DNA from: UBA7692 sp964650845
Lineage (GTDB): Bacteria; Bacteroidota; Bacteroidia; Chitinophagales; LD1
Direction: 5' to 3'
Assembly: GCA_964650845.1 (NCBI GenBank)
Contig: CAZYXR010000001.1
Span: 55,037 to 119,036 of the forward strand
Length of the DNA: 64,000 nt
The position numbers were made by a program, and so were the translations under genes. Within the stretch, counting starts at the first letter, position 1; every line of letters begins with the position of its first letter. A model generated the notes under the pieces. That model ran no database searches and was not told where the DNA came from. It saw nothing but the letters and a program-made list of their open reading frames with translations. This document shows positions 1-9,792 of the stretch, piece after piece.

Positions 1-3000
1 CCAAGCCCCTGCGCATTGACCCGCCCGTGAGGCTGTGGGGAACATATTACTATGCAAACGGAGGCGATTTTACAAGCTGTGCATCCGATGGTGCGGGAAA
101 TGTGTACGTTTCGGGAGGTGTGGCTGCCAACAATATGGCAACAAGCGGTGCGCACCAAACCATTCTCGGGCAGGGCGGCAGCGATGGTTTTTTGGCAAAA
201 TTCAACGGCAACGGGCAGCGGATTTGGGCAACTTATTACGGTGGTCCGTTTTCCGACCGAACCGTTGATTGCGCAGTGGACGGCAATGCGTTTGTTTATG
301 TAGTGGGTATGACCCAATCTGTATCGGGCATCGCTTCGGCNNNNNNNNNNAGAGCGCGCTCAATGGTAACGCAAGCGATATGTTTCTTGCCAAGTTTGAT
401 GCCAATGGCGTGCGGCAGTGGGGAACGTATTTCGGGGGCGCAAACGCGGATGTGTGCAACGCAGGAACGGTGGATGCGGCAGGTAATTTATATGTGTGCG
501 GCTATGCGTCTTCTACAACTGCTGTGTTTGGCAGTCCGGGCGCGCACCAAACTTCTCACGGTGGCGGAACGGGTCAGGATTGTGTTTTGGCTAAATTCGA
601 CACTAACGGGCAGCGCGTTTGGTCAACCTATTACGGAGGCAACAGGGATGACCGCCCGGGCGATGTGGCGTTGGATGCTTCGGGGGCAAATGTATATCTC
701 TGCGGCAGCACTTCTTCGGCAGGCGGCATAGCTACGGCAGGTACACACCAACCTACATTCAACCTGATTGTAGATGGCTTTGTGGCAAAGTTTAATTCCA
801 ATGGCGTGCGGCAGTGGGGAACATATTATGGTGGTGCAGATTACGATTATCTCTTTTCGTGCGGAGTGGATGGTTCGGGCAATGTGTATGCGTTCGGACA
901 AACAACTTCCACTGCCGGCATTGCCACCACCGGAACACATCAGCAAAATTATACGGCAAGTAATGACGGCTATTTATTCAAGCTGAACGGCACAAACGGG
1001 CAAAGAATTTGGGGAACTTACTACGGTGGTTCGGGAATTGAATCGCTAAAAGGAATAGAGGTTTCTTCTACGGGCGAAATGCTGGTTTCCGGCTACACGA
1101 CTTCGCCCAACCAAATTGCTACTGCAGGTTCGCATCAGCCCGCGCTGGCAGGCACGTCAAACGCATTTCTTTCGCTGTTCAACACCAACGGACTGCAAGC
1201 GTGGGGCACTTACTATGGCGGTTCAGAATACGATATGGGATTCGATTGCGCTTTCGGCACTTTGGGCAGTGTTTACCTTTGCGGAACAGCAGGTTCACCT
1301 TCGGGTATTGCCACAGCAGGAACGTATCAGCCTACATTAAACAATAACAATGCGGCTTTTCTTGCAAAGTTTGAAGCCTGTACATCGCCCGTTATCTCCG
1401 CATCTTCCAACGCGCCCTTTTGCGCAGGAAATACCTTGCAGCTCAATACACCAACCGTTGCTGGCGCAACTTACCAATGGAGCGGGGTGAATAATTTTAC
1501 TTCATCGCAGCAAAATCCTTCTATTCCGAATGCAACTTCGTCTGTGAGCGGAATATACACAGTTACCGTTACGAATAACAGCGGCTGCTCGGCAACGGCT
1601 TCGGTGAATGTGTTGATTTATGCTGTGCAAAATCTTACGGCAGGAAGCAACAGCCCGATTTGCGAAGGGCAAATGCTGAACCTTACCGCCACTCCGTTGC
1701 AGGTGCAAAGCTATACTTGGAGCGGAGTGAACAGCTTTTCGTCCACACAGCAAAACCCGAACATTCCGAATGTTACAACCGCGCAAGCGGGAACTTATTC
1801 GGTTACGATTTTGGATTGGAACGGCTGCACCGCCACATCAAGCGTGAATGTGATTATCACCAATCCGCCTGTAGTAACGGCTTCGTCCAACAGCCCCGTG
1901 TGCGCAGGGCAACCGCTGAATTTGAGCGTAAATAATATTGCGGGCGCAACATACAGTTGGAGCGGTGCAAGCGGCTTTACGTCCAATCAGCAAAACCCGA
2001 CCATTGCAAGCCCCGCAACTGCCGCTTCGGGAAATTACACGGTAACGGTAAGCGTAGGCAGCAGTTGCACGGCAAGCGGTTCAACCAATGTAACCGTCAA
2101 TCCCGCGCCAACGGTGAACGCTTCAAGTAACAGTCCTGTTTGCGCGGGGCAGAATTTGAATTTAAGCGTAAATGCCACTGCGGGCGCAACATATTTATGG
2201 AGCGGTGCGAACGGTTTTTCATCTTCACAACAAAACCCTGTTATCACAAGCGCGACCGCCAACGCTGCGGGAACATACACCGTTACCGTTACTGCCAACG
2301 GTTGCAGCAGTACAGGCACGGGAAACGTTTCGGTAAATACGCCACCTGCGGCTACGGCATCTGCCAACAGCCCGATTTGCGAAGGGCAAACGCTCAATCT
2401 TTCGGTAAATAATTCTACGAATGCAACATACAGTTGGAGCGGAGCGAACGGTTTTTCTTCCGCGCAGCAAAATCCTTCTGTCAATAACACATCAACTGCC
2501 CATGCGGGAAATTATTCGGTAACGGTAAGTGTGCCGGGTTGCGGCAATGCTACATCAAGCGTGAATGTGGTTGTCAATCCTTCGCCAACGGTAAATATAA
2601 CAAGCAATTCGCCCGTTTGCGAAGGCGGTGATTTGAATTTAAACGTTAATGCAACTGTCGGAGCAGCTTACACTTGGAGCGGGGCAAACGGTTTTTCTTC
2701 ATCGCAGCAAAATCCGCAACTAACAAGTGTTAGTTTGAACGCGGCAGGTGCGTATTCCGTAACGGTAACTGCCGCTGGTTGCAGCAGAGATGCAAGCGTG
2801 AATGTTGCGGTAAATCCGCTTCCCGCAGTTGCTGCTTCCTATAACGCGCCTTTGTGTGAAGGCAGCGATTTGAATTTGAGCGTGAACGCTACGCCCAATG
2901 CAACATATCAGTGGAGCGGGGTGAATGGTTTTTCTTCCGCGCAGCAAAACCCTGTTGTTGCAAACGTTCAAACATCGCAAGCGGGCGTTTATTCCGTAAC

Positions 3001-4228
3001 CGTAACCGCTAATGGTTGCAGCAGCAATGCGAGTGTAAATGTTTCGGTGAATACGGCTGCAATTTTGAATGTTACGGCAACCGCCAATCCACCGACTGTT
3101 TGCGCGGGCGAATCTTCCGCGCTTACGGCAAGCGGGGCAGACAGCTATGTTTGGTCAAATGGTTTGGGCGCGGGTGCATCGCAGAATGTTTCGCCACAAA
3201 CTTCAACCGCGTATCAGGTAACGGCTACCGATGCGCAAACGGGCTGCACGGCAACAGCAAGCGTGAGCGTGAATGTAAATCCGTTGCCAGCTATCAGCAT
3301 CGCGGCTTCGCAAACTGTTTTGTGCGAAAGCGGAACGGTTACGCTCACGGCAAACGGAGGAAATATTTACCAATGGAATGGCGGTGAAACAACAGCTATG
3401 ATTACCGTTTCGCCAACGGCAACTACCGACTACACCGTAACGGCAACCGATGCGAACGGATGCAGCAGCACGGCAACGCAAACTGTCAGTGTGTTGAATT
3501 TTTCCGCTCCGCAATTTGCGTTCGGCAACAGCTTTACGTTATGTTACGGTAAAAACGCACCTGCGCTTCCTGCTGCTTCGCAAAACGGTATTTCGGGCGC
3601 GTGGCAGCCTGCCGCTATCAGCAATACGCAAAACGGTATTTACACATTCACACCCGATGCGGGACAGTGCGCTGCGGATTATGTGCTGAATGTAACGGTG
3701 CAGCAAATCGGCATGACCGTCAGCCCCGATACGATGGTTGATTTGGCTACAACAGTTCAGTTGTTTGCAGCAGCAAGCGGCAGCACGGGTGGCAATTATC
3801 AATGGTCGCCAACGGATAATCTGAGTTGCAGCAATTGCAGCATTCCCAAATTTTTTGCGCTGCGCAGCACAATTTTTACCGCCACCTACACCGATGCGCA
3901 AACGGGCTGCTCCGCTTCTGCCGATGTGTATGTGGAAGTAAACTATGACCCGAATACGGTGTATTATGTTCCGAATGTTTTTTCGCCCAACCGAGATGGC
4001 AGCAACGATTTCTTTGAAATTTACGGACAGAAAATCAAGGAAATTGATTTGAATGTATTCAACCGCTGGGGAGAACTTGTGTTCAGCGAAAAGAGCGCAA
4101 ACCCGCGCTGGGACGGCTACTACGGAGGGGAAGCGCAACCTGCGGGCGTGTATGTGTATCACACTTACATTGTGTTTTACAACGGTAAAACCGTGCAGAA
4201 TAAAGGAAGTGTAACGTTGATGAGGTGA
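1..4228 (+). CDS. Large T9SS (type B) adhesin-like protein, 5' end outside window
   Basis: The reading frame is open to the left edge, so the start lies outside the window. The N-terminal part carries seven W-x-TYYGG motifs spaced about 60 residues apart, the signature of SBBP beta-propeller repeats. Then come seven very similar Ig/SprB-like repeats of about 75-80 residues, each with an SPVCAGQ-type start, a TYxWSGANGF core and an AGxYTVTV end, plus two diverged copies. The last ~90 residues (VPNVFSPNRDG, then FNRWGELVF and WDGYYGG) are a gliding-motility-associated type B T9SS sorting domain, so the protein is exported and surface-anchored. The frame changes across the run of N at 341-350; this is an assembly gap, since the repeat pattern resumes at once. 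GC looks higher than in neighbouring genes. A surface adhesion or motility role is inference. Confidence 0.88.
341..350. other. Assembly gap (10 N) inside the adhesin gene
   Basis: Ten N separate two parts of one SBBP repeat that lie in different frames. By comparison with the other repeats, roughly 8-10 residues are missing, so the N count is a placeholder rather than a true length. Confidence 0.95.
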
Positions 4229-4265
4229 TGGGGGAGAGGTCTAATATAAACCTCCAAATCGAACA

Positions 4266-6362
4266 TTATTCTTGCGTAACAAACGCCCCATCTGCCATTA
4301 CATCATGCAGGTGCAGGTTCAGTTCCTGCGCTTCTGTTTTCCAGCGTTTCAGCAGGTAGTTTTTGTTGGTTGCATCGGCAATAATTAAAGGCGCATCAGT
4401 AATCTTTTTTATGTCGTGCAAATGAATTTTCGGGCTTGTTGTGAGCGTTATTATATCGGCTGTGATTTTTGTGTTTGGCAATACGTTTTTATCAAGATTT
4501 TCAATCACCAAAATCCTTTTGCCTTTTGCCACAAACGAATATCCAAAATCAAACGCAGCAAAGCTTTTCATTTGCTTCAAATCAAACTCCTTTTGTACAT
4601 CCATTGCCCACCAATGATGTTTTACATTAAACAACATACTGCTTTCATTGGCAAGCAAATCTTCATCAAAATTCCTATACACTTCGTTACCTCTTACAAC
4701 AGCTATGGCCTGTTTGCCTTTTATAGCATACACTGTAAAACACTCCTGTCTTTTCTGCAACAAATACTCATAACCATTCCACAAAAATAAAGCGAGTAAA
4801 ATGCCCAAAAACCAATATAAATTTCTTGCCTTCAACTGTTGCAACACTACTACTAAAAGCAGCAGCAAAATATAAATCAGTATCGCTTCAACACCGTTAA
4901 TACTGATGCCCTCAAGAATAGCATAAGGAATATTATCCAACGCAAACACAAACCAATTTAAGAGTAACGAACAGTAGTAAAACAACATACCTATGAGCCA
5001 CTGAAGCGGATAAAATATTTGTGCGGCAAACATGGCAATACCCGATACGATAAGAATGTTGCCGATAGGAATTACTACCAAATTGCTGATTAAAAACAAA
5101 TTGGGAAACTGATGAAAATACAACAAGCCCAATGGAAAAGTAGTAGCCTGTGCCGCTATCGAAACTGCCGCAATACTCCACACCCAATTGGCAATTCTGT
5201 TTTCGAAAACAAACCAATTGTTTATTAAAGGCTGTAAATATACAATGCCTAAAACAGCAAGATAGCTTAGCTTGAATCCAACTTCAGTCATGATGTATGG
5301 ATCAAAAATCATCAACAACAAAGCTGATGCCCCAATGATGTTGTAAATATCAGGTTGTTGTTTGAAAGCCCTCCCCGCAGCCATCATGCTAAACATTGTG
5401 GCCGCCCGCATTACCGATGGGCAAAGCCCTGTAAGACACGCATAAAGCCATATTGCAGCAATGCAAATAATGGTTTGAAACACGCGCATTTTGCGGCTGC
5501 CGTTCATAAAGAAAAGCAGCTTTAGCAACACCCAATAAACCACGCCTACGTGCAGCCCGCTCACACTTAACACATGCAACGCGCCCGATGCAGCATACGC
5601 CCTGGTAACATCTGGTGTAATAAAATCATTGTAGCCGAGCAACAAAGCTGCGGCTACGCCAAGCTCATCGGGAGTAGAAACAAACTTTCTTATTTCGTTC
5701 ATCAATCTTTCCCGAAACTTATAAACGGCAGCAAAAAACTCATTCCCTTGCCCGCTTGCTACCAACCTCCACGTGCCACTTGTAGCAAATGTTTGATGCC
5801 AAATGTTATGAAAACTCATGTACTCGCGATAGTTGAACTGTGCTGGATTTTGAGGAGCGTCAATTGCTGTGAATTTAGCCTTCAGCAATATCACATCGCC
5901 ATATCTCAATTTTTCTGACGCGCTGTCTTTTAAAAACGAAACAGATATTTTACCGGTAGCGGCAATCGCCTTTTTTTCGTTTACCAATTGCTGCACACAC
6001 AAAATTCCGCGCAGGCTTTTCTGTTTTTCAACAAGCGGTTGGTCAATCATTGCAACAACAAAATCGCCTTCTTGTATTTGTTTGCTAAAGTGATGCGGAT
6101 AGTAAATTTCGGTATGTAAGAATGTAAGCAGATAAGCAATAGCAACTACTGCCATTAGCGGAGCAATACCTGATGCAAAAAATATACCTGTGCTCAACCA
6201 AATTTTCTTCAATAGCACAAAGGCAATAACCACAACTACACATACAGCAAACACCACGCTTGCAACCAACCAACACCCGGGCAATAAAATATGAAGTATG
6301 ATTCCCGCAATGAATGGAATCAACAATCTAATAGCCGGATACTTGCCCCAAAAGTTGCGCAT
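4266..6362 (-). CDS. comEC: ComEC/Rec2-family competence membrane protein
   Basis: This 698-residue polytopic membrane protein has an N-terminal DUF4131-type region with several hydrophobic helices, then the competence domain. The latter shows the stretch GALHVLSVSGLHVG near residue 250 and many later membrane segments with LTGLCPSVMRAA. ComEC forms the inner-membrane channel that takes up single-stranded DNA during natural transformation. The C-terminal ~170 residues form a soluble region without the HxHxDH metallo-beta-lactamase motif of Bacillus ComEC; as far as I recall this shorter form is usual in Bacteroidota, so I do not read it as truncation. ATG start at 6360-6362. It is a single gene convergent with the adhesin; only 37 bp separate the two stops. 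Confidence 0.93.
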   Translation of the reverse strand: MRNFWGKYPAIRLLIPFIAGIILHILLPGCWLVASVVFAVCVVVVIAFVLLKKIWLSTGIFFASGIAPLMAVVAIAYLLTFLHTEIYYPHHFSKQIQEGDFVVAMIDQPLVEKQKSLRGILCVQQLVNEKKAIAATGKISVSFLKDSASEKLRYGDVILLKAKFTAIDAPQNPAQFNYREYMSFHNIWHQTFATSGTWRLVASGQGNEFFAAVYKFRERLMNEIRKFVSTPDELGVAAALLLGYNDFITPDVTRAYAASGALHVLSVSGLHVGVVYWVLLKLLFFMNGSRKMRVFQTIICIAAIWLYACLTGLCPSVMRAATMFSMMAAGRAFKQQPDIYNIIGASALLLMIFDPYIMTEVGFKLSYLAVLGIVYLQPLINNWFVFENRIANWVWSIAAVSIAAQATTFPLGLLYFHQFPNLFLISNLVVIPIGNILIVSGIAMFAAQIFYPLQWLIGMLFYYCSLLLNWFVFALDNIPYAILEGISINGVEAILIYILLLLLVVVLQQLKARNLYWFLGILLALFLWNGYEYLLQKRQECFTVYAIKGKQAIAVVRGNEVYRNFDEDLLANESSMLFNVKHHWWAMDVQKEFDLKQMKSFAAFDFGYSFVAKGKRILVIENLDKNVLPNTKITADIITLTTSPKIHLHDIKKITDAPLIIADATNKNYLLKRWKTEAQELNLHLHDVMADGAFVTQE

Positions 6363-6490
6363 GGCAAATGCGAGTTTGGTTTGTGATAACCGAATCTAAT
6401 CAATAAAAATCGAAAACAGCAAGCTACTTGCAAATGATAGTGAACTATGCGAGCAATAAACAACTGTGCAAAAAGGGCGGCATTTTAGCA

Positions 6491-6498
6491 TACATTTG
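6491..6498 (+). promoter_or_regulatory. Candidate -7 promoter box for the restriction-modification pair
   Basis: TACATTTG fits the Bacteroidota -7 consensus TAnnTTTG exactly and lies 23 bp upstream of the methylase ATG at 6522. No clear -33 TTTG is visible. Such an 8-mer can occur by chance in AT-rich DNA. Confidence 0.4.
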
Positions 6499-6521
6499 AC
6501 CTAATTTTGACCACAGAAAAA

Positions 6522-7406
6522 ATGGAAAAAAACAGAACAATAGATAACTTGGTTTTAGAGGACTTGATTGGCTACATTTCAAAAAATGGAGTTCAACGAA
6601 GCATCAAACCTGTTTACAAAACTGACGACTTTGCCTTATACAATGACGACAGTTTGGAAGTTATGAGTCGTTTCCCTGACAACTATTTGGATATGATTTT
6701 TGCTGACCCTCCTTATATGCTTTCTAATGACGGTTTCACTTGTCAAAACGGACGAATGGTAAGCGTAAACAAAGGTAAGTGGGATAAATCGAACGGATTT
6801 AATGATGACTTGGAATTTCACGAAACTTGGATAAAAGAATGCAGAAGAGTTCTAAAGCCCGAAGGTACAATATGGATAAGTGGAACATATCACAGTATTT
6901 ACCAATGTGGTTTTTCACTTCAAAAACTTGGCTTTCACTTACTCAACGACATTAGTTGGTTTAAGCCTAACGCATCGCCAAATTTAAGTTGTAGGTTTTT
7001 CACTGCTTCTCATGAAACAGTTTTATGGGCAAGAAAGGACAAAAAAGCCAAGCATTATTTTGACTATGAAGCGATGAAAAACGGAAAATTTCCAGAAGAC
7101 AACTTTAAAAAACCTGACTTACAAATGCGGAGTGTTTGGAGCATTCCTACACCGCCACCAAATGAAAAGATGTTCGGCAAACATCCAACGCAAAAACCTT
7201 TAGCGTTGCTTAAACGAATTGTAAAAGCATCTACCAAATCTGGCGACATCATTTTCGATCCATTCAATGGTGGAGGAACAACAGGCATTGCCTCAAAAAT
7301 TATTGGCGACAGAAAATATATTGGTTGCGACTTAAACAAAGACTACATTGACTTAACAATAAAACGATACGAAGCACTAAAAGCAAACAAAGGACTTTTT
7401 GAGTGA
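6522..7406 (+). CDS. DpnA-like beta-class DNA adenine methyltransferase (probable GATC)
   Basis: The 294-residue protein has catalytic motif IV DPPY at residues 62-65, preceded by MIFA, and the SAM-binding motif DPFNGGGTTG at 246-255. This IV-before-I order defines beta-class amino-methyltransferases (N6_N4_Mtase family). Stretches such as GTIWISG, PNLSCRFFT, HETVLWARK and GKHPTQKP match what I remember of DpnA (M2.DpnII), which methylates adenine in GATC, including single-stranded DNA. An upstream in-frame TTG at 6507 adds five residues; I prefer ATG 6522. The stop codon overlaps the next gene's start, so the two are translationally coupled. Function by family is firm. GATC specificity is inference from resemblance and from the partner nuclease. 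Confidence 0.88.
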   Translation: MEKNRTIDNLVLEDLIGYISKNGVQRSIKPVYKTDDFALYNDDSLEVMSRFPDNYLDMIFADPPYMLSNDGFTCQNGRMVSVNKGKWDKSNGFNDDLEFHETWIKECRRVLKPEGTIWISGTYHSIYQCGFSLQKLGFHLLNDISWFKPNASPNLSCRFFTASHETVLWARKDKKAKHYFDYEAMKNGKFPEDNFKKPDLQMRSVWSIPTPPPNEKMFGKHPTQKPLALLKRIVKASTKSGDIIFDPFNGGGTTGIASKIIGDRKYIGCDLNKDYIDLTIKRYEALKANKGLFE

Positions 7407-8014
7407 TGATAACAAGAGTAATAGCCGTTCGAAATCTTGAGCAAAATATCGGGCAGGACTTATGTGAACTTTCAAAACAATTCGCCATCACAACTTTTAT
7501 TGCGGGAAAGCAAAACAAAGGTTGGAAAGGATTAACTCTTGAGCGACTTGCAGGTTTATCTAACGACAACAAGCAAGCGCCCAATGGGCTTGGTTTTGAG
7601 TTAAAATCAACAGCATTTTACCAAGTGAAAGGCGAATGGCGACCAAAGGAAACTTTTGCAATCACAATGATCAATCAACAAAACTTGATTGACACTCCTT
7701 TTTTTAAAAGTCATTGTTGGGAGAAGCTAAAATCGCTCATTTATTGTGCAGTAAGTTGGAACGGTAAGCACAATGAAAAGTCTGAACTTTTACAGGTTAA
7801 ATCTTTTGACTTTTTAGAAAGCGACACCTTGATACAAGAAATTCAAGCGGATTATGAATTTATCCGCAACAAACTAAAAACACAAGGTTTTGCAGCATTA
7901 ACTGGCAAAGATGGAAAATGGATACAAGCAAGAACTAAAGGTACAGGACACGGCTCAACGAGCAGAGCATTTTATGCAAGAAAGTTGCTCATCAAAGAGA
8001 GTATTAAATTATAA
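7403..8014 (+). CDS. MutH/Sau3AI-like restriction endonuclease
   Basis: A protein of about 203 residues with the MutH-type order: GWKGLTLERLAGL near residue 40 (MutH: GxxGQLLE), the catalytic FELKS at 65-69 (ExK), then KETFAITMI, SHCWEKLK, and DYEFIRNKLK. It ends with a basic GHGSTSRAFYARK segment like the C-terminal K/FYxRK of MutH. MutH and Sau3AI nick or cut GATC. The acidic residue usual before ExK in MutH (PDF) is Asn here (PNG); I recall other GATC nucleases of this type also having SPNG, so activity may be normal. It starts at GTG 7403 or ATG 7406, overlapping the methylase stop. Together they make a compact type II restriction-modification module. A mismatch-repair role is unlikely, because no Dam/MutH mismatch system is expected in Bacteroidota. 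Confidence 0.8.
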   Translation: MMITRVIAVRNLEQNIGQDLCELSKQFAITTFIAGKQNKGWKGLTLERLAGLSNDNKQAPNGLGFELKSTAFYQVKGEWRPKETFAITMINQQNLIDTPFFKSHCWEKLKSLIYCAVSWNGKHNEKSELLQVKSFDFLESDTLIQEIQADYEFIRNKLKTQGFAALTGKDGKWIQARTKGTGHGSTSRAFYARKLLIKESIKL

Positions 8015-8077
8015 CCCAATACCATAAGCAGAGGAGAATATGCTATAAGCCGCTGCAAATAGTTTGGCGCAAAACCT

Positions 8078-8085
8078 TAATCTTG
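8078..8085 (+). promoter_or_regulatory. Candidate -7 box immediately upstream of the carbonic-anhydrase-family gene
   Basis: TAATCTTG is a one-mismatch form of TAnnTTTG, ending 6 bp before the ATG at 8092. If used, the transcript would have almost no leader. Confidence 0.3.
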
Positions 8086-8091
8086 CACCTT

Positions 8092-8607
8092 ATGGCTTTA
8101 ATACTACCTGTTCGCGGCATAGAGCCGAAGTTTGGCAACAACTGCTGGTTGGCGCCCAATGCCACTGTTGTTGGCGAAGTAATCATGGGCAACGATTGCA
8201 GTGTGTGGTTCAATGCAGTAGTGCGTGGCGATGTGCATTTTATTCACATCGGTAACAAGGTTAATATTCAAGATGGTGCCGTTATTCATGCTACTTATCA
8301 GCAAGCAGCTACCACCATTGGCAATAGTGTAAGTATAGGCCATAGAGCCATTGTGCATGGATGCACGGTACACGACAACTCGCTAATTGGAATGGGCGCA
8401 ATAGTAATGGACAACGCAGTAGTAGAGGAGCATTCCATTGTAGCTGCCGGAGCAGTAGTGAGCGAAAAAACGATAGTAAAAAGCGGATGGATTTACGCAG
8501 GTATTCCAGCAAAACCATTGAAGCAGGTTGACGAAAAAAACTTTAAACATCTTATAGAAAGAATTAGCAATAACTATTCTATGTATGCATCGTGGTTTGT
8601 TGAATAA
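8092..8607 (+). CDS. Gamma-carbonic anhydrase family hexapeptide-repeat protein
   Basis: The 171-residue protein is built of left-handed beta-helix hexapeptide repeats, visible as repeated [VI]-x-x-[GN] patterns from about residue 15 to 130. Motifs include VWFNAVVRGD, NIQDGAVIH, IGHRAIVHGC and IGMGA. The three histidines expected to bind metal between subunits sit in the IHA, GHRA and VHG segments. It ends with the short C-terminal helix of the YrdA/PaaY group. Members of this group are carbonic-anhydrase-like but substrate is often untested. The ATG at 8092 is preferred over an upstream in-frame TTG at 8083. It is followed by idi on the same strand after 45 bp. Confidence 0.9.
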   Translation: MALILPVRGIEPKFGNNCWLAPNATVVGEVIMGNDCSVWFNAVVRGDVHFIHIGNKVNIQDGAVIHATYQQAATTIGNSVSIGHRAIVHGCTVHDNSLIGMGAIVMDNAVVEEHSIVAAGAVVSEKTIVKSGWIYAGIPAKPLKQVDEKNFKHLIERISNNYSMYASWFVE

Positions 8608-8652
8608 CAGATAAACTTTAGATACAAGACTTCAAAAAAACACAACAACAAA

Positions 8653-9189
8653 ATGGAAGACATGCAGCAAGAAGAAAAAGTGGTTTTGGTAGATGAACAG
8701 TGCAACGAACTTGGTTTGATGCCAAAGCTGGAAGCACACGAAAAAGGAATGCTACACAAAGCTATCAGTGTAATTATTTTTAACGACAATAGAGAAATGC
8801 TGGTTACTCAACGCGCATTTACAAAATATCATTGGGCGGGCATTTGGAGCAACACTTGCTGCAGCCACCCGCGCCAAGGCGAAAGTTTTAGCGATGCCGC
8901 ACACCGCAGGCTACATGAAGAGCTTGGTTTTGAAACTCCGCTAACCGAAGCATTTCATTTTATTTACAAAGCAACCGATGAAGCAACCGGATTGATTGAA
9001 CATGAATACGACACTGTGTACACTGGCAATTTTAATGGCCAGTTTCAATTCAACAAAGAAGAAATAAACGATGTGCGCTGGATGAAGGTTGAGGATTTAT
9101 TGACCGATATTGATGCGAATGCAGCGCAATATTCATTTTGGTTTAAGATAATTTTGAAGGAAATGCAACAGCGCGGAATTTTGCTGTAG
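8653..9189 (+). CDS. idi: Isopentenyl-diphosphate delta-isomerase, type I
   Basis: This enzyme interconverts IPP and DMAPP, the five-carbon units of isoprenoids such as quinones, carotenoids and undecaprenyl phosphate. The 178-residue protein has a Nudix fold: metal-binding His near 35 and 60, the catalytic Cys in NTCCSHP (69-73), the Nudix helix HRRLHEELGF (84-93), and the catalytic Glu in EHEYD (116-120). Length equals the usual bacterial type I enzyme. The start ATG at 8653 follows the preceding gene closely. Its stop codon directly abuts the stop codon of the convergent ribE, with no spacer. Confidence 0.95.
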   Translation: MEDMQQEEKVVLVDEQCNELGLMPKLEAHEKGMLHKAISVIIFNDNREMLVTQRAFTKYHWAGIWSNTCCSHPRQGESFSDAAHRRLHEELGFETPLTEAFHFIYKATDEATGLIEHEYDTVYTGNFNGQFQFNKEEINDVRWMKVEDLLTDIDANAAQYSFWFKIILKEMQQRGILL

Positions 9190-9777
9190 CTATTTCGTTG
9201 CCATCAATCTTGCTACATATTTTCCTATAACGTCAAACTCAAGATTTACAGTTTTTTCGGCACCGATGTGCCTGAGGTTGGTATTAGCAAAAGTGTATGG
9301 AATTATGGCAACTTTAAACACATCGTCAAAAATATCAAATGCCGTAAGACTGATGCCGTTCACACAAATTGAACCCTTCTCTACAATCAAATTTTCGGCA
9401 GATGGTGTGTATTCAAATTGATAAATCCAACTGCCATTTTCTTCGGCAACACTAATGCAGTTCCCAATTTGATCTACATGCCCTTGAACAATATGCCCAT
9501 CTAATCTGCCATTCATCATCATGCATCGTTCAAGATTTACCTCATCGCCAGTTTTTAATAGAGCAAGATTGCTTTTGCGTAAAGTTTCGGCAATGGCAGT
9601 AACGGTGTGTGTTTCGCTATTACATTGCACAACCGTTAGGCAAACACCATTATGGCTTACACTTTGATCTACTTTTAGTTCGCTCGAAATATCAGATGCT
9701 ATGGTAATATGAAGATTGCCAGCTTCATCTTGCAGCGATACAACTTTGCCAATGGTTTCAATTATTCCGGTAAACAT
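9190..9777 (-). CDS. ribE: Riboflavin synthase alpha chain
   Basis: The enzyme dismutates two 6,7-dimethyl-8-ribityllumazine molecules to riboflavin. It starts with the typical MFTGIIETIG and contains two lumazine-binding barrels: residues 1-~95 with SVSHNGVCLTV, and ~96-190 with GHIVQGHVDQ and GSICVNGISLT. The length of 195 residues is normal. It lies 15 bp downstream of prfA on the same strand, suggesting cotranscription, and converges with idi so that the two stop codons touch. Confidence 0.95.
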   Translation of the reverse strand: MFTGIIETIGKVVSLQDEAGNLHITIASDISSELKVDQSVSHNGVCLTVVQCNSETHTVTAIAETLRKSNLALLKTGDEVNLERCMMMNGRLDGHIVQGHVDQIGNCISVAEENGSWIYQFEYTPSAENLIVEKGSICVNGISLTAFDIFDDVFKVAIIPYTFANTNLRHIGAEKTVNLEFDVIGKYVARLMATK

Positions 9778-9792
9778 ATTTACTGTTATTGA

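Noticed and set aside
1..731. Frameshift pseudogene at the left edge
   Set aside because: The frame change coincides exactly with a run of N, so it reflects the assembly.
4229..4265. Terminator between the adhesin and comEC
   Set aside because: Only a ~5-bp AGGT/ACCT hairpin with a long loop and no T tract.
4266..6362. Truncated ComEC lacking the metallo-beta-lactamase domain
   Set aside because: The C-terminus is a complete soluble region and shorter forms are, as I recall, usual in this phylum.
7403..8014. MutH mismatch-repair protein
   Set aside because: Coupled to a methylase gene and outside the Dam/MutH-bearing gammaproteobacteria, so a restriction enzyme is more likely.
6363..8080. 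Mobile element carrying the restriction module
   Set aside because: No integrase, transposase, terminal repeats or att-like duplication is seen around it.
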